Source of the DNA: Pseudohongiella sp.
Lineage (GTDB): Bacteria > Pseudomonadota > Gammaproteobacteria > Pseudomonadales > Pseudohongiellaceae
Reading direction: 5' to 3'
NCBI RefSeq assembly: GCF_011050365.1
Contig: NZ_DRFV01000008.1
Coordinates: 358,125-422,124 of the forward strand
Length of the DNA stretch: 64,000 bases
Below the pieces are notes generated by a model, which saw only the letters and a program-made list of their open reading frames with translations, was not told the DNA's origin and ran no database searches. Positions 59,488 to 64,000 of the stretch are shown piece after piece. A program made the translations under genes and the position numbers. Position 1 is the first letter of the stretch. Each line of letters starts with the position of its first letter.

Positions 59488-60165
59488 GTGGATTTTGATG
59501 AAGTGGTACAGCGTCGACGTAGTATTCGTGGTTATCTGAAGAAGCCGGTGCCGAAGGCACTGATCCGTGAAATTCTCGAACTGGCGATGCGGGCACCAAC
59601 TTCGCTGAACACGCAGCCCTGGAATTTCTACGTTGTCGCGGGCGAGGTGCTTGACCGGATCCGCGCCGGCAATGTTGAGCGCAATCTTGCCGGCGTGCCC
59701 GATAGTCGGGAATTCCGTATGGGACCTGGTTATGAGGGCGTACATCGAGAGCGCCAGATCGAGATTGCCAAACAGCTATTTGGCGCAATGGGAATCGCGC
59801 GCGAGGATAAAGAAAAGCGCCATGACTGGGTTCTGCGCGGTTTTCGGCAGTTCGATGCGCCGGTCTCGATCGTTGTGACCTATGACAAGTCAATTCAGGG
59901 CAGCGACATCGCGCCTTTCGACTGCGGTGGCGTCGTTAACTGCCTCGTCAACGCGGCCTGGTCACGAGGTCTGGGCTGTGTGATCAACAGTCAGGGCATC
60001 ATGCAAAGCCCGGTGGTGCGTGAACAGGCCGGTATCCCCGACGATCAGGTGATACAGACTTGCGTGGCAATGGGGTGGCCGGATGAAACCTTTCCGGCTA
60101 ATGCTGTGGTCTCAAAACGCAAGTCGGTGGCGGACGCAGCGGTATTTGTGGGGTTTGAGGACTGA
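59488..60165 (+). CDS. Nitroreductase-family FMN oxidoreductase
   Basis: A 225-residue flavin reductase of the nitroreductase fold. Family signs are VVQRRRSIRGYLKKPVPKA at the N-terminus (FMN phosphate contacts), RAPTSLNTQPWNFYVV, and the C-terminal GWPDETFPAN loop. Such enzymes reduce nitro groups, quinones or flavins with NAD(P)H. The GTG start has a GGGAG site. It is separated from its neighbours by a terminator upstream and a convergent gene downstream. Confidence 0.92.
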   Translation: MDFDEVVQRRRSIRGYLKKPVPKALIREILELAMRAPTSLNTQPWNFYVVAGEVLDRIRAGNVERNLAGVPDSREFRMGPGYEGVHRERQIEIAKQLFGAMGIAREDKEKRHDWVLRGFRQFDAPVSIVVTYDKSIQGSDIAPFDCGGVVNCLVNAAWSRGLGCVINSQGIMQSPVVREQAGIPDDQVIQTCVAMGWPDETFPANAVVSKRKSVADAAVFVGFED

Positions 60166-60278
60166 GCAAACTGGCCGTACTTCGCGATGAGATGCTCGTG
60201 ACGCTCCAGTGCGGGAAAAATTGTTTATTGTGGCTCCATAATGTCCAGGGCCAGAGGCACAAGGATGATGAGTAAAAG

Positions 60279-60641
60279 CTAGAGCGGCCAAAGCACAATG
60301 CCCCAGATTATTGCCGCGCCAATCAGGCTGAGCATCACGGCGGCAGACCCCATGTCTTTTGCTCGTCCGCTCAGCACATGGTCTTCGTGTCCGATCCGGT
60401 CAATGATAACCTCAACGGCAGTGTTCAGTATCTCGGTGATGAGTATGAGTAGCAATGACACCACCAGCAGTGCGCGCTCTGCCGGCGTCACGTCAGCCAT
60501 GATAATTACGGGCATCAGCAACAGCGCCAGCATAACTTCCTGCCGGAAGGCAGCTTCGTGCCGCCACAACGCCCGCAGTCCCTGAGACGAATAACGTGTG
60601 GCGTGTAGCAGGCGTTTCAGCCCCTTTTTTTGCGGTTTCAT
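60279..60641 (-). CDS. dgkA: Diacylglycerol kinase DgkA
   Basis: A 120-residue, three-helix membrane kinase that phosphorylates diacylglycerol for phospholipid recycling. The signature segment LITEILNTAVEVIIDRIG holds the catalytic Glu and the Mg-binding Glu of ExxN-AvE; RHEAAFRQEV and AKDMGSAAV are the other conserved parts. The ATG at 60641 follows CAGGAAG. Length is typical (about 120). Confidence 0.94.
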   Translation of the reverse strand: MKPQKKGLKRLLHATRYSSQGLRALWRHEAAFRQEVMLALLLMPVIIMADVTPAERALLVVSLLLILITEILNTAVEVIIDRIGHEDHVLSGRAKDMGSAAVMLSLIGAAIIWGIVLWPL

Positions 60642-60735
60642 TTGGCTTCCTGTCTTTATCACCGGGGTTGTAATCTCCCCTTGTTTTTCGTCGCGCAGCG
60701 GATCTCCCGACCAGGGTCAGGCGATCCGCTAAAAG

Positions 60736-62061
60736 TCAGTCTGGCGCTGCCGCAAGGTCTGCGCGTAAATTTGTGGCGGCCAGGTAAAAATGGCAGGACG
60801 ACCAGAACAGTACCGTCGGAATCAATGCCACCATGGCATAACGCAGTGAGTCATTGCCCAGCGTTGGTAACAGGTAGTCACTGAGCATGCCGACTGACCA
60901 GGGGCCAAGACCAAGACCAATAATATTGAGTATCAGGAACAAAATTGCCGATGCGGTGGCGCGCATGCGTTGTCCTACCAGGGCGTGTGAGGTAGCGATG
61001 GTAGTACCCAGATAAACGTTAAACAGTAAGCCCGGTACAAAGGCAAGAATCAATGCCGTGTATTGGCTTGATGTTAAATAGACTGCCAGTGTAAAAGGCA
61101 AACTGATAAAACCAGCGATGGCAGGCAGCCACATGTACCATCGTTTGTCGCGCGGCGCCAGTTTGTCGGCAAGGATACCGCCAGCAAAAACGCCTATTGC
61201 TCCAAACAGCCCGGTCGACAGCGCCAGCCAGGTACCGAGTTCACCGGTCGTCATGCCGTGAGTGCGGATAAAAAAGGAAGCCAGCCAATTCAGTGTGCCG
61301 TAGGCCGCAAATGCATTGAGTCCCGCGGCCAGCGCCATATGGCGGAATGATTTTCTGCTCCAAAGCAGCGCCAATACCTGCTTGAAGGGCGCCAATGCTT
61401 CGGGCACATGTTTATTTTCATTCAGTCCACGGATTGGCTCGGCTAACGTTCTGCGAATCAGCAAAGCGATCAGGATGCCGGGAAAGCCCACGACCACAAA
61501 GGCAACGCGCCAACCAAAAAACTCATTAAGCCAGCCGCCAAACAAAAATCCAAAGAGGATACCGATGTTGACACCTGTCGAGTAAATTGACAGCGCAGTC
61601 GCACGTTTTTCCGGCGGGTAAATGTCAGACACAATTGAGTGGGAGGGTGGGCTGCCGCCCGCTTCGCCGACCCCAACGCCGATACGCGCCAGCAATAGCT
61701 GGAGATAGTTCTGTACAAAGCCACTGATGGCGGTCATAAAGCTCCACACACCGATGGCCAGGGCAACAATATTGCGCCGGTTGCCGCGATCGGCCCAGCG
61801 TGCGATGGGTATACCTGCAGTGACATAAAACATGGCAAACGCGAATCCGGTCAACAAACCCAACTGGCTGTCTGACAACGACAACTCCAGTTTGATGGAC
61901 TCCTGCAGAATCGATAATAATTGTCGGTCAATAAAATTAAAGCTGTAGACAACGGTGAGCAGGCCGAGCGCGTAATTCCTGGCGCGGGTAGTTGAGTACG
62001 GGTTGAAGACGGGCGGTGGCGTTTGCTGTTCTTCTTGTTTGCTTTCGCTTGTGTCAGTCAT
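60736..62061 (-). CDS. Spinster-like MFS transporter
   Basis: A 441-residue, 12-TM major facilitator of the spinster group. Seen: FNFIDRQLLSILQESIK in TM1, where the Asp-Arg is characteristic, ARWADRGNRRNIVALA in loop 2-3, and GVGEAGGSPPSHSIVSDIYPP in TM4-5. Bacterial spinster proteins export diverse small molecules and are common in hydrocarbon-degrading and marine bacteria. It is probably monocistronic. Substrate unknown. Confidence 0.92.
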   Translation of the reverse strand: MTDTSESKQEEQQTPPPVFNPYSTTRARNYALGLLTVVYSFNFIDRQLLSILQESIKLELSLSDSQLGLLTGFAFAMFYVTAGIPIARWADRGNRRNIVALAIGVWSFMTAISGFVQNYLQLLLARIGVGVGEAGGSPPSHSIVSDIYPPEKRATALSIYSTGVNIGILFGFLFGGWLNEFFGWRVAFVVVGFPGILIALLIRRTLAEPIRGLNENKHVPEALAPFKQVLALLWSRKSFRHMALAAGLNAFAAYGTLNWLASFFIRTHGMTTGELGTWLALSTGLFGAIGVFAGGILADKLAPRDKRWYMWLPAIAGFISLPFTLAVYLTSSQYTALILAFVPGLLFNVYLGTTIATSHALVGQRMRATASAILFLILNIIGLGLGPWSVGMLSDYLLPTLGNDSLRYAMVALIPTVLFWSSCHFYLAATNLRADLAAAPD

Positions 62062-62625
62062 TTTCTTTGTCCTGATAAGGCGTGCGTTTAAGAATTACTT
62101 GCCGGACTGCTTTACTCCCGGTTTATTCGTTTCCCGGGATAATCTTCCCCAGGATAGGGCAAACAAGAAACACTTAAGACACCAACCGCCCCGTATCAGC
62201 ACGAGAGCAGCTCTTTGAATTTTTCTTCTATTAATATGCCGCTGTCAGACATCATATTGTGTTCTGCGTAATAAAAATAGCTGTGCGGCCTGTTACACAC
62301 GAGATGAATATGGGGGCTCGAACCAGGGACAGACGGACCGTGAGTCAAAAGAAGCGGTATTCCCCTGATGCGCCCAACTAGCCGATCTCAAAGGTGTTCC
62401 TGATTCTGAACTTGCCATCTCCGGCGAACCGACACACATCTGAGCCCGATGACACCGTACTTGCCTGCTCGATACCTGCATAGGCAGATCACGCCATATT
62501 CAGGGGCGTGACATATGGCCATTAAAACTCCACTTTGAACTAAACCTTTATCCAGGTCTCTGCGTCTTATAGACGTGAGCTAGAGAAAATTGGCGAGTTG
62601 GTAGCCATAAAACTCAGGGGTGGTG
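62062..62625. other. Long non-coding stretch with tRNA-like relic
   Basis: 564 bases without a supported gene. On the minus strand, bases 62310-62390 resemble a decayed tRNA: GGTTCGAGCC looks like a T-loop (62316-62325) and a D-loop-like GCTAGTTGGGCG lies near 62376, but arms do not pair. It may mark an old insertion point. Nothing else stands out. Confidence 0.35.
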
Positions 62626-63813
62626 ATGACCAGGTCAAGTCCGGGAAAGATTAAAAAATACCTTGCGATATTGTTGTCCTTGCTATTCTGCGTCTCGTCA
62701 GTCGTGGCGCAGGTCAAAACCCCAATACCCCTTGCCTCAACGTTTAGTATGCACTCGCAAGTACTCGGCGAAGATCGCACTATCGTCGTGGCGCTGCCAG
62801 CAGGTTATGTGAGTAGTAATGCATCCTATCCGGTATTGTATTTGCTCGACGGCGATCAGAATATCTGGCATGTAGCGGGAAGCGTAGAAATTCTGACCCG
62901 GACCGGGGCTATGCCACCGGTAATTATTGTGGGCGTTAAAAGCGAGAATAGAATGCGGGATTTCACGCCCTCATCCGTTGAAGGTGTGCCCTATAGCGGA
63001 GGTGGCAAGAATTTCCTCAATTTCATTAGCGCGGAATTGATTCCCTACATTGAGAGCAATTACAGAACACACCCTTATCGTTTGCTCGAAGGACACTCCT
63101 TGGCGGGTCTTTTTGCTGTCAATACGTTCCTGGAGAATACGCAACTATTCGATGCGTATATCGTTATGAGTCCTGCCATGTGGTGGAATAATGAGGAGAT
63201 GACGGAGAAAGCAAAATCATTCTTTAAGAATGACGCGGAATTGAATAGATCGATTTATTTCGGCATTGGCGCTGACGATGGACAAGGGATGCAGAATGAA
63301 CTTGGCCGGTTCGTGGAGACTATTCAGCAAGATGCGCCAAAAGGTTTGAGTTGGAGTCATAAAGTTTTCGAGAATGAAGGGCATATGTCAGCCCCGTTGC
63401 TTGCCAATTACTATGGTTTAAAGTTTGTGTTTTCGACACTGAAGCTTCCTGATGCATTGTGGCAAGAATTCGACAGCGAGAAATTTCTGGCTCATGAAAG
63501 GATGATCATGGAAACCTATGGGGAGTTCGCAAAACAATCAGAAGGAGACTACGTTACTTTAGGCTTGAAATTAGTAGAGGAGGGGAACTACGAAGGAGCG
63601 ATAACGGTTTTTAAACGCAACACGGAAGCCTATCCGATCTATCCTGCCAACTTCGCGTGGCTGGCGGATGCATATGAGAAGCATGCAGACTACGATAAAG
63701 CCATAGAGGCTTATTCTTTAGCGCTTACAAAATCCAAAGCCATTAATTTTGGCCAAGAAAAGAATTATATGCATAACATAGAGCGGCTTTCGAAACTGAC
63801 ACAAACTGAATGA
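62626..63813 (+). CDS. Secreted esterase with C-terminal TPR-like helices
   Basis: A 395-residue exported protein. Signal peptide to about SVVAQ (residue 29). An esterase D-type alpha/beta-hydrolase follows: YPVLYLLDGDQNIWHVAG, then nucleophile elbow LEGHSLAGLFAV and the late NEGHMSAP His. Residues about 300-390 form paired helices like TPR units (GNYEGAITVFKRNTEAYP, then ADAYEKHADYDKAIEAYSLA). The gene uses many A/T-ending codons compared with its neighbours and lies next to an IS element, so recent transfer is likely. The ATG at 62626 has AGGGGTGG upstream; GTG at 62620 is possible. Confidence 0.87.
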   Translation: MTRSSPGKIKKYLAILLSLLFCVSSVVAQVKTPIPLASTFSMHSQVLGEDRTIVVALPAGYVSSNASYPVLYLLDGDQNIWHVAGSVEILTRTGAMPPVIIVGVKSENRMRDFTPSSVEGVPYSGGGKNFLNFISAELIPYIESNYRTHPYRLLEGHSLAGLFAVNTFLENTQLFDAYIVMSPAMWWNNEEMTEKAKSFFKNDAELNRSIYFGIGADDGQGMQNELGRFVETIQQDAPKGLSWSHKVFENEGHMSAPLLANYYGLKFVFSTLKLPDALWQEFDSEKFLAHERMIMETYGEFAKQSEGDYVTLGLKLVEEGNYEGAITVFKRNTEAYPIYPANFAWLADAYEKHADYDKAIEAYSLALTKSKAINFGQEKNYMHNIERLSKLTQTE

Positions 63814-63854
63814 CGGATTATCGGGGGATTACACCATGGTGAGGAATCCTCGTA

Positions 63855-64000
63855 TGGGTTCTACCCCGATTTTACGGACACTTCAAAGAAGCCTTATGAT
63901 AGGCAAAAGGAGTGTTTATGTCGAAGAGAAGAAAGTTCAGCCCCGAGTTCAAACAAGGTGCCATTGAGCAGGTTCGCCAGCCGGGTGTCAGCTGCGCCCA
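63855..64000 (+). mobile_element. IS3-family insertion sequence, left end
   Basis: The start of an insertion sequence cut by the window end. A terminal repeat-like sequence begins TGGGTTCTACCCCG at about 63855 and the orfA gene starts 63 bases inside. The exact boundary cannot be fixed without the right end. Confidence 0.55.
63918..64000 (+). CDS. IS3-family transposase OrfA, 3' end cut
   Basis: The first 27 residues of an IS3-type OrfA: MSKRRKFSPEFKQGAIEQVR is the usual start of the helix-turn-helix protein that combines with OrfB by frameshift. AAAAGGAG stands 8 bases before the ATG. The rest lies beyond the window. Confidence 0.88.
   Translation, partial: MSKRRKFSPEFKQGAIEQVRQPGVSCA

Noticed and set aside
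62310..62390. tRNA-like sequence on the minus strand (GGTTCGAGCC T-loop, GTTGGG D-loop-like segment)
   Set aside because: T-arm, anticodon arm and acceptor arm do not pair at the right positions, so it is not a functional tRNA; reported only as a relic within the gap.

Overview
The window looks like part of a gammaproteobacterial chromosome (moderately GC-rich, densely coded, free-living and probably marine or aquatic). Support for this: EF-P carries Arg32 and its arginine rhamnosyltransferase EarP lies next to it, a pairing found in beta/gammaproteobacteria. DjlA, YehS, YbcJ, CvfB, MtfA, YhhN and DgkA homologues and many GTG/TTG starts with strong Shine-Dalgarno sites agree. A genus cannot be fixed from sequence alone; PQQ synthesis, a DabAB inorganic carbon pump, BCCT and AbgT transporters and a periplasmic KatG suggest an aerobic marine heterotroph.

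Layout. 1-5 kb: amidase tail, a minus-strand pair of a YfiR-like periplasmic protein and a chemoreceptor, then an AbgT-family transporter. 5-14.3 kb: housekeeping run of CvfB, S4 protein, YehS, a VanX-type dipeptidase, RNase J, DjlA, a secreted M14 peptidase, EarP and EF-P. 14.4-17.7 kb: choline-type BCCT transporter plus GMC dehydrogenase in one operon. 17.8-21.9 kb: a small TIGR02450 protein, secreted KatG and a secreted esterase. 21.9-27.8 kb: LysR regulator divergent from dabB-dabA-cysD. 28-32.7 kb: translationally coupled operon of a radical SAM enzyme and a YnjBCD-type ABC transporter. 32.8-35.4 kb: minus-strand XRE regulator, membrane protein, serine hydrolase and GNAT acetyltransferase. 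35.8-42.3 kb: hybrid histidine kinase, secreted trypsin-like protease, MtfA, and a diguanylate cyclase with a periplasmic binding protein. 42.5-48.4 kb: two envelope proteins, a dynamin-like GTPase, a small secreted protein and an MDR oxidoreductase.

48.5-55 kb is a PQQ island. A minus-strand prolyl aminopeptidase, sensor kinase and NarL-type regulator face away from pqqA-B-C-D-E, with RNA hairpins upstream and downstream of pqqA. 55-62 kb holds an SDR, a secreted protein of unknown function, a redoxin / cytochrome c / copper-monooxygenase-like fusion, a nitroreductase, DgkA and a spinster-type MFS transporter. From about 62.1 kb the sequence becomes accessory: a long non-coding stretch with a tRNA-like relic, an A/T-richer esterase-TPR gene, and the left end of an IS3-family element cut by the window end.

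The strongest leads are the dabBA-cysD arrangement without cysN, the coupled radical SAM-YnjBCD operon of unknown substrate, a YfiR protein paired with a chemoreceptor rather than the usual diguanylate cyclase, a three-domain redoxin/cytochrome/copper protein, and a prolyl aminopeptidase next to pqqA whose conserved N-terminus has no ATG/GTG/TTG start. No CRISPR array, rRNA or functional tRNA was seen.
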